Shown one piece after another: positions 18,027 to 26,197 of a stretch of 55,519 nt of DNA. A model generated the notes under the pieces. It ran no database searches, was not told where the DNA came from, and saw only the letters and a program-made list of their open reading frames with translations. The DNA comes from Paenilisteria rustica (lineage in GTDB: Bacteria; Bacillota; Bacilli; Lactobacillales; Listeriaceae): assembly GCF_013820765.1 (NCBI RefSeq), contig NZ_JABJVM010000020.1, positions 1-55,519 of the forward strand, written 5' to 3'. The first letter of the stretch is position 1. The number at the start of each line of letters is the position of its first letter. A program made the position numbers and the translations under genes.

Positions 18027-19498
18027 CACGAATCGATATTGCAGAAGTAACGCATTTCTCAAATCAGTTGCGAGCGACGAATCAAGAAATAAAGCCACGG
18101 ATTGAAGCAGTAAAACAAGCCGTGACAGCTTATTTAAATGACAACACAATTTCCGGTGAAGCGATTGCGGTTTCAAAAGATTACTATGCAGGGGCGTATA
18201 TCCCGCTCTGCACATCGATTAAACAAGCACTTAATCTGAGTGAAGACTTGCTTCGGCGCTATATTACTGATTTTCATAGCCAAGTCGATATGTCGCCAAA
18301 CGCAAGGCTTGATGCAGATGGAATTTTCGACTTGGATCAAAAGATTAATGGATTTGAGAACCGGATGGGGGATGTGACCGCAGAGCTAAGCGCGATAAAC
18401 GGCACTCAGAAAGCTTCCGAATTGAATTATTTAGCAACACAAATTTTTGAGGCACACAAGAAAGAAGAGATTCTTAGAAAACTGCTTGATTTTGAGCGGA
18501 GCCATGCGAATTACTTTGACGAATTGGGTGAATTGGCACAGTACATTAACCGAGCCGTTCGGGACATTCAGCAGAATTTGAAGTTTGACAGTAAGACAGG
18601 TACATATAATATAGAAAAACTGACTCCAGCAACATTCGAGCACTTGGTCAAAATGTACGCGACCCGGCAGGAAATTGATGATAAAATAAAGGCGATAGAA
18701 GAAATTGGACTAACACCAAATATCCCGACTGGCAATAGCGCAGGCTTTATGACGATTGATGGCAAAGTGGATACGGAGGCAACGCTAAACTTTGTGAATC
18801 AGCAAATGATTTATTGGCAAAATGAGACGGTTTTCCGCGAAGTACTTGGTGTTGGCGCATTTTATCGTGCTGTGTATGGTATTGATTCCGTATCTGGCGA
18901 GCGGATTAGCGCTGGGATGAGATTGGTTGATGGAGCAACGTTGGCGCTGCAGTATGGGATGCCGACTTTGGGATTAGCGAAGTTTTCGGCTAGGTTTGGA
19001 ACGAGTGCTTCACTTGCGGAAATGAATGCTCTAGATAGAGTGAAATTGAGCGGGTGGAGTTATCCGCCGAATGAAGCGAAGTATTTGAGATATAAAGTGG
19101 TGTATGATAATCCTAAGTATTACGATCAAAAGACTGGTGCGATAAATTGGCCGCCTAATAATGGTTTTGAAGGAATTCCAGTAAAGCAAAAGATAGAGCC
19201 AGGGAAAATAATAGATCGCTATGGAGAGCCAGAAAATGCTTATTTTACATCTCCAGATGGTATTTTATATGAACAGCGAGCACTTGCTCTACACAGTGAT
19301 GAAGCTAATTATTATAGATATAAAATTGTAAAACCGTTTGTGGTAGATTCGGGAAAAGCAGCTCCTTGGTTTGATAGGGTTGGGGGCGGAACGCAGTACT
19401 TTTCTGGTGAAAGTAAAATATTAAATAAAAAAGGCGAACTAATAGACGCAACCGTTGAAAATTTACTTGATAACAATTATATTCGTGAAATTGACTAG
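18023..19498 (+). CDS. LXG polymorphic toxin with C-terminal TNT NADase domain
   Basis: A 491-aa toxin. The N-terminal about 200 residues form the helical LXG targeting domain used by type VII-secreted antibacterial toxins (start MTRIDIAEVTHFSNQL). A linker around residues 200-345 follows. The C-terminal about 145 residues match the TNT (tuberculosis necrotizing toxin) NAD+ glycohydrolase fold, with INWPPNNGFEG, GKIIDRYGEPENAYFTSPDG, RALAL and APWFDRVGGGTQYF. TelB of Streptococcus is a known LXG toxin that consumes NAD. Expected action is NAD depletion in a neighbouring bacterium. It overlaps the Lap2-like gene and is followed at once by the putative immunity gene. No T7SS machinery gene is in the window. 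Confidence 0.88.
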   Translation: MTRIDIAEVTHFSNQLRATNQEIKPRIEAVKQAVTAYLNDNTISGEAIAVSKDYYAGAYIPLCTSIKQALNLSEDLLRRYITDFHSQVDMSPNARLDADGIFDLDQKINGFENRMGDVTAELSAINGTQKASELNYLATQIFEAHKKEEILRKLLDFERSHANYFDELGELAQYINRAVRDIQQNLKFDSKTGTYNIEKLTPATFEHLVKMYATRQEIDDKIKAIEEIGLTPNIPTGNSAGFMTIDGKVDTEATLNFVNQQMIYWQNETVFREVLGVGAFYRAVYGIDSVSGERISAGMRLVDGATLALQYGMPTLGLAKFSARFGTSASLAEMNALDRVKLSGWSYPPNEAKYLRYKVVYDNPKYYDQKTGAINWPPNNGFEGIPVKQKIEPGKIIDRYGEPENAYFTSPDGILYEQRALALHSDEANYYRYKIVKPFVVDSGKAAPWFDRVGGGTQYFSGESKILNKKGELIDATVENLLDNNYIREID

Positions 19499-19513
19499 GA
19501 AGGAGTGTTTCCA

Positions 19514-20146
19514 TTGAAGTTAGAGCAAGTAGCTCGATTATTGACAGAAGACGGTTGTTTGATATCTTATCAAGACGGTATTATCAAAGAAGAGCCTGGT
19601 GCTTATAGTAATTATCATGAACTAAAGAAGGAAGATAGTGAATGGGTGATGAATTTGATAATAGTTGAGAGACAAAATGAACCTATTATAAAAGAAATAG
19701 AAAGATTCACAAATGAGGATGAAGCTGGGACTTATTTTTATATGGATCGCTTGTCATCTTACTGCTCTAAGAAGTATGTTAGGGCATTCATTAGGGAGAA
19801 TGAAGAGTTTGAGATAGGTACATCATTATTTGGCATGGAAGAGTTAAAGCTGGCATCGGAGAAGATCGGTAGTCAAAATTGTTTATCTGTAGATGAGGAC
19901 AAATTGGTACAACGTAGTGTTATGGTAAAAGGTATAGGAGAGAAATTATTCCAACTTTACTTTATAAATCATGATTTGAGTAGGGTTGAGATATCGATGC
20001 CATTAGATAAGGAAGATGCTTTTTTCTATGCATTTACGAATATGTACTTGTTGTATTTATTGAAGTTGAATGAGATGAAGTTATTGGACCAGAATGAGAT
20101 TTCTAACGTTTTTTTGGATCGGGATTATATGCAGTTTATAGACTAG
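19514..20146 (+). CDS. Putative immunity protein for the TNT toxin
   Basis: A 210-aa soluble acidic protein with no signal peptide or membrane segment. I do not recognise a family with certainty. Position directly after the toxin (15-bp gap) and cytoplasmic character fit an immunity protein that blocks an NADase in the producer's cytoplasm. The start is taken as TTG at 19514 because AGGAAGGAG (19497-19505) lies 8 nt upstream; an in-frame GTG at 19505 sits inside that site. AT content rises from here onward compared with the LXG gene, consistent with module swapping at the toxin tip and immunity gene. Confidence 0.7.
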   Translation: MKLEQVARLLTEDGCLISYQDGIIKEEPGAYSNYHELKKEDSEWVMNLIIVERQNEPIIKEIERFTNEDEAGTYFYMDRLSSYCSKKYVRAFIRENEEFEIGTSLFGMEELKLASEKIGSQNCLSVDEDKLVQRSVMVKGIGEKLFQLYFINHDLSRVEISMPLDKEDAFFYAFTNMYLLYLLKLNEMKLLDQNEISNVFLDRDYMQFID

Positions 20147-20248
20147 TTTAAGTTAGGTGATTAAGCTTATTTTAGAACGATTAAATGAATGGTTCGGTAG
20201 TAATGCAAAAAATATAAATTAAAAGATAAAAGTAGGGGGAAATGAGAT

Positions 20249-21844
20249 ATGTGGAATGAATTAGATGTATGTAAAAAGGACAAATATAAAGCGCTTATAA
20301 CAAATTTCGCTAGTTTAAGTGAAGCTTTTTCACAAAAAGTAAGTAGTGGTAAGGTAATTGATATTACTGAGTCAGTTGGGCCGATTGTTAATTCTAAATT
20401 TCAAGAAACAGCATTCCAACGAGCATTTGATGCTGTTGGTGAGGATATAGCAAATACAAGTTATGATGTTTCTTTAAAAATTGATGATACTCATAAGTAT
20501 CTGGTTGGGATTAAATCATTTGGATTTTATTCTGGTGATCAAAAAATTGCTCAATTTAAAGCAAGTAGTGTTGCAGATGGATGGAGTATAATTTTAGCTG
20601 AAGCTAGAAGCAACGCTGAAAGACTAAAAGATAAAAATTTAGCTGATAAAGAAAATGCTTCTTTATATCTAGAAATAGCAAGAAAAGTTGCTATATTACG
20701 GAATGAGAGAATTGCCTCTTCAAAAGAGCTGGTAAAGGGGTTCGACGCATCCGATGTAAGTGTTAAAGCAGTGTACCATGTGCTAATGCCATCAAAAAAA
20801 GGAGAAGCGCCACAGATTCATGTTGGAGAAATAGATTATCTCCCTATTGATATTGAACATATAGAAATTCTTGGCTCAACTGCATTGTCGAAGTCAGCTA
20901 ATTTTAAGTTTACAGATGGTCAACACATATACAAATATGCAGACGCTGATTCGCAATTATTTATGAGTTTTAATAATAAAGACATTGTTGTTGATACTTG
21001 GCATGTGAGCTATTTAGAAGATGCTTTTTCATTTTTTGAAAATCTTCATGAGGAGGCTATAGATTTGCCGAAAGGAAAAAATATTGATACAACTATTTCG
21101 TGGATGATTGCTAATGAAGACGGGAATGTAGAAGAAAGCTCTGGATATAATGGTTTTGATGGTGCTACTAAATTACAAAAAAAGAATGGTTATCGGGAAA
21201 AGAGAATTGACTCATTTAGAAAAAAATACGAAAATGAATTACCTGAAAGTGATATGAAATTTATTATTTCACATCTGGAAGAATTTCTGTTGAAAGACTA
21301 TCCCGAAAAAAAAGATAAAAGAAAAAGGAAGAGAATACGATCAGAACTCAGAGAAAAGATAATAATGATTGATAATATAGAAATGAAAAATGAGATTTCT
21401 TCTATGATTGATCGTCCTGTAAGTGAAATGTATATTCCAATTCCAGAATCAAGAATGTTTCATTACGAAAATCCAGATTTTTTTGGAGAGAACATCGGAA
21501 CATTTGAAGATGATTCTAAGAAACTTGCATTAGATAAAGACCAAAGAACTTTTGAATTGGAATTTTTACCTAGTGGGAAAAGAATTACTGCCTATATTAA
21601 TCAGGAGTATGGAAAGGCCATTCAATCTTTTAATAAGCAAGGAATCTTAGGGGAATGGATTTTGCGAGGTGTATTTCAATTAAAAGAATATGAGCCATTG
21701 ACTGGTAAGCGATTAAATGATCTAGGAATTAATGCTATCCGTCTTATAAAATTTAACGATGAGAACGTAATCGGCTTAGAGTTTACATGGATTGATGTTG
21801 GGAATCCTCCAAATGATGCTATAGGTTGGGTAAGCCGTAGATAG
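20249..21844 (+). CDS. Putative type II restriction endonuclease
   Basis: A 531-aa protein I cannot place in a named family. The inference of restriction endonuclease rests on position 206 bp upstream of a C5-cytosine methyltransferase, and on a PD-(D/E)XK-like segment near the N-terminus: a SYDVSLKI strand, then KYLVGIKSFGFYSGDQK (about residues 70-100), where D and the lysine of GIK could be catalytic. Helices rich in Lys/Glu (around 340-385, KKDKRKRKRIRSELREKI) may bind DNA. It is very AT-rich, unlike the flanking core genes, as expected for a transferred system. The target site is unknown. GGGGG precedes the ATG by 10 nt. Confidence 0.6.
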   Translation: MWNELDVCKKDKYKALITNFASLSEAFSQKVSSGKVIDITESVGPIVNSKFQETAFQRAFDAVGEDIANTSYDVSLKIDDTHKYLVGIKSFGFYSGDQKIAQFKASSVADGWSIILAEARSNAERLKDKNLADKENASLYLEIARKVAILRNERIASSKELVKGFDASDVSVKAVYHVLMPSKKGEAPQIHVGEIDYLPIDIEHIEILGSTALSKSANFKFTDGQHIYKYADADSQLFMSFNNKDIVVDTWHVSYLEDAFSFFENLHEEAIDLPKGKNIDTTISWMIANEDGNVEESSGYNGFDGATKLQKKNGYREKRIDSFRKKYENELPESDMKFIISHLEEFLLKDYPEKKDKRKRKRIRSELREKIIMIDNIEMKNEISSMIDRPVSEMYIPIPESRMFHYENPDFFGENIGTFEDDSKKLALDKDQRTFELEFLPSGKRITAYINQEYGKAIQSFNKQGILGEWILRGVFQLKEYEPLTGKRLNDLGINAIRLIKFNDENVIGLEFTWIDVGNPPNDAIGWVSRR

Positions 21845-21962
21845 TAAGAAATAATTATTTATTTGAATGTGGAATTATAGCACAAATTTAAGTAAACTTA
21901 TCAAAAAACAAATAAAAAAAGTAGTAAATAAAAAAAATGTATGATAGAATAAAGGAACGGAT

Positions 21963-21991
21963 GTTCTCTTAGTTCGCGTAACTGAGAGAAC
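21963..21991 (+). promoter_or_regulatory. Leader hairpin upstream of the methyltransferase
   Basis: A 12-bp stem (GTTCTCTTAGTT / AACTGAGAGAAC, one wobble) with loop CGCGT and a following T-rich stretch lies after a likely -10 (TATGAT at 21940-21945). It could be a terminator for the endonuclease gene, an attenuator, or a methyltransferase operator. Confidence 0.5.
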
Positions 21992-22006
21992 AAATTTTTA
22001 TTTAAT

Positions 22007-22028
22007 AATTTGCGGCGTGCTGCAAATT
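22007..22028 (+). promoter_or_regulatory. Second small inverted repeat before the methyltransferase start
   Basis: AATTTGC / GCAAATT arms with an 8-nt loop (GGCGTGCT) lie immediately before the AGAGGAG ribosome binding site. This is a plausible site for translational or autogenous control of the methyltransferase. Confidence 0.4.
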
Positions 22029-22050
22029 GTAAGAGGAGTGTTGAAATTTT

Positions 22051-23028
22051 ATGAAAGCACTGAGTTTATTTGCTGGTGTAGGTGGCATAGATCTTGGATT
22101 TGAACAAGCCGGTGGTGAGGTAATATGGGCGAACGAAATAGATGAAAAAGCAAGTATTACTTATAAGCAAAATTTTAAAAGCCATCTAGAAGTGAAAGAT
22201 ATTGCCAAAGTGGATACTCAAATGCTCCCTAACTTCGATGTATTATTAGCTGGATTTCCATGTCAAGCCTTTAGTATAGCAGGCTACAGAAAGGGCTTTG
22301 AAGATGAGCGAGGAAATTTATTTTTTGAGGTAGATCGAATTATTAAAGATAAGCAACCACCAGTAGTTTTTCTAGAAAATGTTAAAAATCTAGTAAGTCA
22401 TGATAATGGAAATACCTTTCGAGTTATAAAAGAAGCTCTAGAGGCACACGGATACCATGTTAAACATAGTGTATTAAATGCTAAGGAGTATGGTAACATA
22501 CCACAAAATAGGGAAAGAATATATATAGTTGGATTCTTAGATAAAGAAGCGTATAAGAACTTTAATTTCCCTGATCCAGTAGAGCTGAAGAAGAAGCTTT
22601 CAGACGTTATAGATTTCGCTAAGAAAGTAGATGACAAGTATTATTATTCGGCAGATAAATATAGTTTTTATGATTTACTAGAGGAAAGCGTGGTCTCTCA
22701 AAGTAGTATTTATCAGTGGCGAAGACAATATGTTAGGGAAAATAAATCGGGAGTTTGTCCTACTTTAACTGCTAACATGGGTACAGGTGGTCACAATGTA
22801 CCTTTGATTTTATCTAATCATGGCATAAGAAAGCTTACTCCAAGAGAATGTTTTAATTTAATGGGCTATCCTAAAAATTATAAACTACCAGATGTAGCAC
22901 AATCACATTTATACAAACAAGCAGGTAACTCAGTTGTAGTCCCTGTAATTAAACAAGTTATGATAGAAGTGTTTGATGCTATTGATGAAGCAAGTAAATA
23001 TCAAAATAATATTGCACAAGCACAATAG
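22051..23028 (+). CDS. C5-cytosine DNA methyltransferase (type II R-M)
   Basis: A 325-aa Dcm-type methyltransferase with the canonical motif order: I FAGVGGIDLGF (about 6-16), IV GFPCQAFS with catalytic cysteine (about 71-78), VI ENVKNL, VIII PQNRERIYIVGF, a variable target-recognition region (about 195-265), IX RKLTPRECFNLMGYP, and X YKQAGNSVVVPVI. It transfers a methyl group from SAM to C5 of cytosine and would protect against the adjacent endonuclease. The recognition sequence is unknown. AGAGGAG lies about 13 nt before the ATG. A 21-bp palindromic terminator follows. Confidence 0.93.
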   Translation: MKALSLFAGVGGIDLGFEQAGGEVIWANEIDEKASITYKQNFKSHLEVKDIAKVDTQMLPNFDVLLAGFPCQAFSIAGYRKGFEDERGNLFFEVDRIIKDKQPPVVFLENVKNLVSHDNGNTFRVIKEALEAHGYHVKHSVLNAKEYGNIPQNRERIYIVGFLDKEAYKNFNFPDPVELKKKLSDVIDFAKKVDDKYYYSADKYSFYDLLEESVVSQSSIYQWRRQYVRENKSGVCPTLTANMGTGGHNVPLILSNHGIRKLTPRECFNLMGYPKNYKLPDVAQSHLYKQAGNSVVVPVIKQVMIEVFDAIDEASKYQNNIAQAQ

Positions 23029-23079
23029 GAGATTATCTGGGAGTCTAAAATAAGGGGGTAGAAATAAGGATTCTATTAG

Positions 23080-23127
23080 GAGCAAAATACGTATGAAATC
23101 AGATTTCATACGTATTTTGCTCTTTAA
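23080..23127 (+). terminator. Very strong palindromic terminator after the methyltransferase
   Basis: GAGCAAAATACGTATGAAATC (23080-23100) is repeated perfectly inverted at 23102-23122, followed by TTTAATTT. It closes the R-M module and, being symmetrical, can act in both directions. Confidence 0.85.
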
Positions 23128-23248
23128 TTTAATATTAAGTAACTAAATAATCATTTTTTGTGCATATGATTTTAGAAGTCCTGTATAATATTTTTTTATT
23201 GTATACTGAAAAAAATAGAATCATAAATAATCCCACGAGGTGATACTT

Positions 23249-23434
23249 TTGAAGAAGACTATAAAAGGTTCTAAATGGTTTTTAATTCTTGCAACGATAG
23301 TCTGTTTTATATTACTGGTTATATGTGTATTCACTTTTATGCAAGATCATTCGGCATTTAGCGTGGTAGCCATTGTCATCGTACTGGGCGTAATGCTGAT
23401 GAATTTTATTTACTTCAAGCGGGAGAATAAATAG
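23249..23434 (+). CDS. Small two-TM membrane protein
   Basis: A 61-aa protein with two hydrophobic segments (WFLILATIVCFILLVICVF and VVAIVIVLGVMLMNFIYF) and basic ends. No known family is recognised. The TTG at 23249 is preferred to a GTG at 23240, because the GTG overlaps AGGTGA, which serves as ribosome binding site for the TTG. It stands alone between the R-M system and the metallophosphoesterase gene. Confidence 0.6.
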   Translation: MKKTIKGSKWFLILATIVCFILLVICVFTFMQDHSAFSVVAIVIVLGVMLMNFIYFKRENK

Positions 23435-23551
23435 AGGACATGTGGTTACAAGCAAAATAGTATAATCTTTGTCACAATTTATCCACCCCAAAACTCCAAA
23501 ATCCATGTTATACTAAATCATGTGAATATATAAACAAAGGAGTTCCGCGAA

Positions 23552-24907
23552 ATGAAAAAAACTGCCCTTGCATGTATTGCGTTACTGAGTATTGCGTTAC
23601 TGAGTATTGCGTTAACTGGATGCGCGCAACCTACCGAACAAACTGCTGAACCTACTATATCTCCAAAAATCCCAGCAAACCAACCGCTCACCATCTACCA
23701 AGCTACCGATATCCACTATCTCTCGAACACCCTCACTGATGGCAAAAAGGCGTTTAAAACCTACCTCGCGACGGGGGACGGCAAGCAGCAGAATTACATC
23801 ACCGAAATTACCGATGCTTTTGTGGACGATGTGAAGGCGCAGAAACCGGATGTTCTCGTGCTCAGTGGCGATATTACGAATAATGGTGAAAAGGTCAGCC
23901 ATGAGGAAATGGCGGAGAAATTGGAGGATATCGAGAAGGCGGGTGTCCAAACCTATGTTATTCCTGGCAACCATGATGTTTCGAACCCTTACGCGCGTAA
24001 ATTTGAAGGGGATAAGCAGATAAAAGCGGAGGATATTACACCGAAAGAATTTGCTTCGATTTATCATAATTCGGGGTATGATGAGGCGGTGATGCGGGAT
24101 GATTCAACGCTTAGTTACCTTGCGACAACGTCTAGTGATGTTTGGCTTTTGATGGTGGACACGGCGGATTATGAGAATAATAAGCGGTATGGTGCGCCGG
24201 AGACGAACGGTTATATCAGCACGGAGACGTTTGCTTGGATTCAGGAATGTATTGATTTGGCGAAGAAGCATGGTGCGGAGTTGGTTACGGTGACGCATCA
24301 CAATTTGTTGGATCATAGTGAGCTTTTGACGAAAGGGTTCACGATTGTGCAGAATAAGGAGGCGGTGTCGCTTTTTGCGAAGAATGATATTCCGCTGAAC
24401 TTGAGTGGGCATGTGCATATTCAAGATATTAGGTCGGAAACGTCGCATGACCGCACGATTTATGATGTTGCGACGAGCTCTATGGCGATGTATCCGCAGC
24501 AGTATGGTGTCGTTAACTACGTGCCAAATAAGGGATTGTCTTATAAAACGCAGCGTGTGGACGTGGAAAAATATGCGCGGAAGATAAACTCGAAGGATCC
24601 GAATTTGCTCGGTTTTCAGCAGTACTCTAAGGCTTATTTTGGCCAATTTAGCTATACGAAGGCGCTCAGCGATTTATTCATAACTGGAAAATATGATCCA
24701 GATGATGTAGAGGAGATGGCAAAAACGATGGAACAGGTCAATTTTGCGTACTTCACGGGGGATAAGAGCTTTTTGAATGGTGTAGAGAAGACACCGGGTT
24801 ATGCGTTGTGGCAGAAAGCGGACGGGGAGTTTATGACGCAGTATATCGATTATATTGTGGCACATAAATCGAAAAATGACCTCACGTTGGAAATTCCAGA
24901 AAGTTAG
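23552..24907 (+). CDS. Metallophosphoesterase lipoprotein
   Basis: A 451-aa surface lipoprotein. The signal peptide ends in lipobox LTGC (cysteine about residue 24), so it is lipidated and held on the outer face of the membrane. The calcineurin-like phosphoesterase motifs are visible in order: ATDIHYL (DxH), VLSGDITNNG (GDxxxxG), IPGNHD (GNHD), VTHHN and SGHVHIQD (GHxH). Listeria has related surface phosphoesterases; the substrate here is unknown. The signal peptide coding region contains a 15-bp tandem repeat (TATTGCGTTACTGAG, about 2.7 copies, 23575-23614), repeating residues LLSIA in the hydrophobic core. Confidence 0.9.
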   Translation: MKKTALACIALLSIALLSIALTGCAQPTEQTAEPTISPKIPANQPLTIYQATDIHYLSNTLTDGKKAFKTYLATGDGKQQNYITEITDAFVDDVKAQKPDVLVLSGDITNNGEKVSHEEMAEKLEDIEKAGVQTYVIPGNHDVSNPYARKFEGDKQIKAEDITPKEFASIYHNSGYDEAVMRDDSTLSYLATTSSDVWLLMVDTADYENNKRYGAPETNGYISTETFAWIQECIDLAKKHGAELVTVTHHNLLDHSELLTKGFTIVQNKEAVSLFAKNDIPLNLSGHVHIQDIRSETSHDRTIYDVATSSMAMYPQQYGVVNYVPNKGLSYKTQRVDVEKYARKINSKDPNLLGFQQYSKAYFGQFSYTKALSDLFITGKYDPDDVEEMAKTMEQVNFAYFTGDKSFLNGVEKTPGYALWQKADGEFMTQYIDYIVAHKSKNDLTLEIPES

Positions 24908-24958
24908 GTAAAGGAGGAGACCGTAGAAAAACTATTTCACATGATTTCCCCTCCAAAC

Positions 24959-25083
24959 CTCAGCGCGTCGACAAATGCTTAGACTCTAGGCAAAAGCGAG
25001 TACCAGCGCGGAGCATACTAGAGTATGTGAGCACTGGAACGGAGTTTTTAACGACGAGAATGAGCGTTTGTCGACACGCTGAG
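24959..25083. repeat. 125-bp inverted-repeat element, family B copy 1
   Basis: Terminal arms CTCAGCGCGTCGACAAATGC (24959-24978) and its near-perfect complement at 25064-25083 enclose inner pairings and the apical core at 25011-25031. The element at 51001-51125 has identical length and internal layout. It lies between the phosphoesterase stop and the nitroreductase promoter, where it may also terminate transcription. Confidence 0.85.
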
Positions 25084-25107
25084 ATGGTCAACGGTGGTTT
25101 GGCGTGC

Positions 25108-25134
25108 TATACTTAGTGAGAATGATTATCACTA
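25108..25134 (+). promoter_or_regulatory. Extended -10 promoter overlapped by a Fur box
   Basis: TGCTATACT (-10 at 25108-25113) is followed by GTGAGAATGATTATCACTA at 25116-25134. This matches the classical 19-bp Fur box (GATAATGATAATCATTATC) at most positions and covers the expected transcription start. The nitroreductase start lies 13 nt further on. Confidence 0.75.
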
Positions 25135-25146
25135 GGAGGACTATCG

Positions 25147-25725
25147 ATGGCTAAAAATATATCAGAAATTATAATGGAACGACGCAGTATCAAGCAGGTG
25201 GACGAGGCGCCAATCGAGCGCGCGGTTATTGACGACATTTTGGAGAAATCGGCTTTTGCACCGTTTCATAGTAAAATAGAACCGTGGCATGTGGCGGTTT
25301 TGTCGACAGAAGCGGAGAAGCGCCGTTTTGTGGAGGCGATTGTGAACTCGATGGAGCGGATGCAGGGCGAGCCGTTGACGCATGAGCGACGTGAGCAGAT
25401 TCGAGCTGGGAATGAGCGCAAGATTGTGGCTCCGCCTTACACGCTGATTGTGACGACAGATATTATCGGGAGTGGCAAGAAGGATTTTGAGGCGATTGCT
25501 GCGACGAGTGCGTTTATTCAGAATGTCCAACTTTTGGCATGGGAAGCTGGTCTTGGCGTACTGTGGCGTACGAATAACTTTATTTTTGATCCAGAGGTTG
25601 TGACGGAGCTAGGGCTGGATGGTCAGCAGATCGTTGGTTGCCTGCAGATTACGCGGTTCAACGAGGTTCCCGACGCGAAGCCACGCCGTGCAATGGATAC
25701 GTGGGTTAAGAATTTAGGCGAGTAA
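25147..25725 (+). CDS. Nitroreductase family protein (YdjA-like)
   Basis: A 192-aa FMN-dependent nitroreductase-fold protein. The N-terminal FMN/phosphate-contact segment is MERRSIKQ (about residues 11-18) and the mid-protein helices are AATSAFIQNVQLLAWEAGLGVLWRT, typical of the short YdjA subgroup. It would use NAD(P)H and FMN to reduce nitro- or quinone-like compounds, or possibly ferric compounds. The Fur box over its promoter implies induction in low iron, which favours a role in iron or redox metabolism. A hairpin terminator follows at about 25730-25772. Confidence 0.87.
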   Translation: MAKNISEIIMERRSIKQVDEAPIERAVIDDILEKSAFAPFHSKIEPWHVAVLSTEAEKRRFVEAIVNSMERMQGEPLTHERREQIRAGNERKIVAPPYTLIVTTDIIGSGKKDFEAIAATSAFIQNVQLLAWEAGLGVLWRTNNFIFDPEVVTELGLDGQQIVGCLQITRFNEVPDAKPRRAMDTWVKNLGE

Positions 25726-25729
25726 AAAA

Positions 25730-25772
25730 TAAGGCTCTAGTCATGCATCACTTGTCTAGGGCATTTTTGTCA
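25730..25772 (+). terminator. Terminator of nitroreductase gene
   Basis: GGCTCTAG / CTAGGGC stem with a following ATTTTTGT tract, just downstream of the stop codon. Confidence 0.65.
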
Positions 25773-25823
25773 TTTTGTGCTATAATAGTTGTGTGATTAG
25801 TTCGAAAACTAGGAGGGATTCTG

Positions 25824-26162
25824 ATCGTTAATTATCAGGGTAAAAAGTTCACAGTGGTCGAAAACTCGGGAAATGGCGAGGTATCTGAAAAAACGGTTTT
25901 TCATTATTTTCAAGATGGCGATGTTATTTCGGGGACATACGAGGGTGGCGAGATTGAGCGTGGCACACTGATTGGCGTTGTTCATAAGGACGGGTCGATT
26001 GATTTTCGCTATAATCATGTAAGCGTCCACAAGAAGATTCGAAGCGGGACGTGCCATTCGACACCAGAATTTTTACCAGATGGAAAACTTCGTATGCACG
26101 AGAAATGGCAATGGAATGGGCTGGAGAGAGATTCTGGGACATCGATTGTGGAAGAGATTTGA
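25824..26162 (+). CDS. Small conserved protein (the 'N-acetylglutamate synthase'-annotated family) with non-canonical start
   Basis: About 112 aa, with motifs VFHYFQDGDVISGTYEGG, GTLIGVVHKDGSIDFRY and LRMHEKWQWNG. It matches a small beta-rich Firmicute family often mislabelled N-acetylglutamate synthase; the true function is unknown. The conserved N-terminus (VNYQGKKFTVVENSGNGEVS) lies upstream of the first canonical start (GTG at 25854). No in-frame ATG, GTG or TTG precedes it, yet a perfect AGGAGG sits at 25811-25816. ATC at 25824 (or CTG at 25821, ATT at 25818) therefore probably initiates. Extended -10 TGCTATAAT at 25778-25786. Its 3' end is duplicated at 32468. Confidence 0.7.
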   Translation: MVNYQGKKFTVVENSGNGEVSEKTVFHYFQDGDVISGTYEGGEIERGTLIGVVHKDGSIDFRYNHVSVHKKIRSGTCHSTPEFLPDGKLRMHEKWQWNGLERDSGTSIVEEI

Positions 26163-26164
26163 GA
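26069..26164 (+). repeat. 96-bp direct repeat, left copy (3' end of preceding gene)
   Basis: Identical base for base to 32468-32563. It covers the last about 31 codons and stop of the upstream small gene and is followed in both places by a similar GCTCC...GGGGC terminator. The pair brackets the surface-protein islet. Confidence 0.92.
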
Positions 26165-26171
26165 TGATTAT

Positions 26172-26197
26172 TGCTCCTTTTTTGAGGGGCTTTTTTT
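26172..26197 (+). terminator. Terminator after the small conserved gene
   Basis: GCTCC / GAGGGGC short stem followed by a T-run; a near-identical copy follows the downstream repeat at 32570-32593. Confidence 0.65.
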
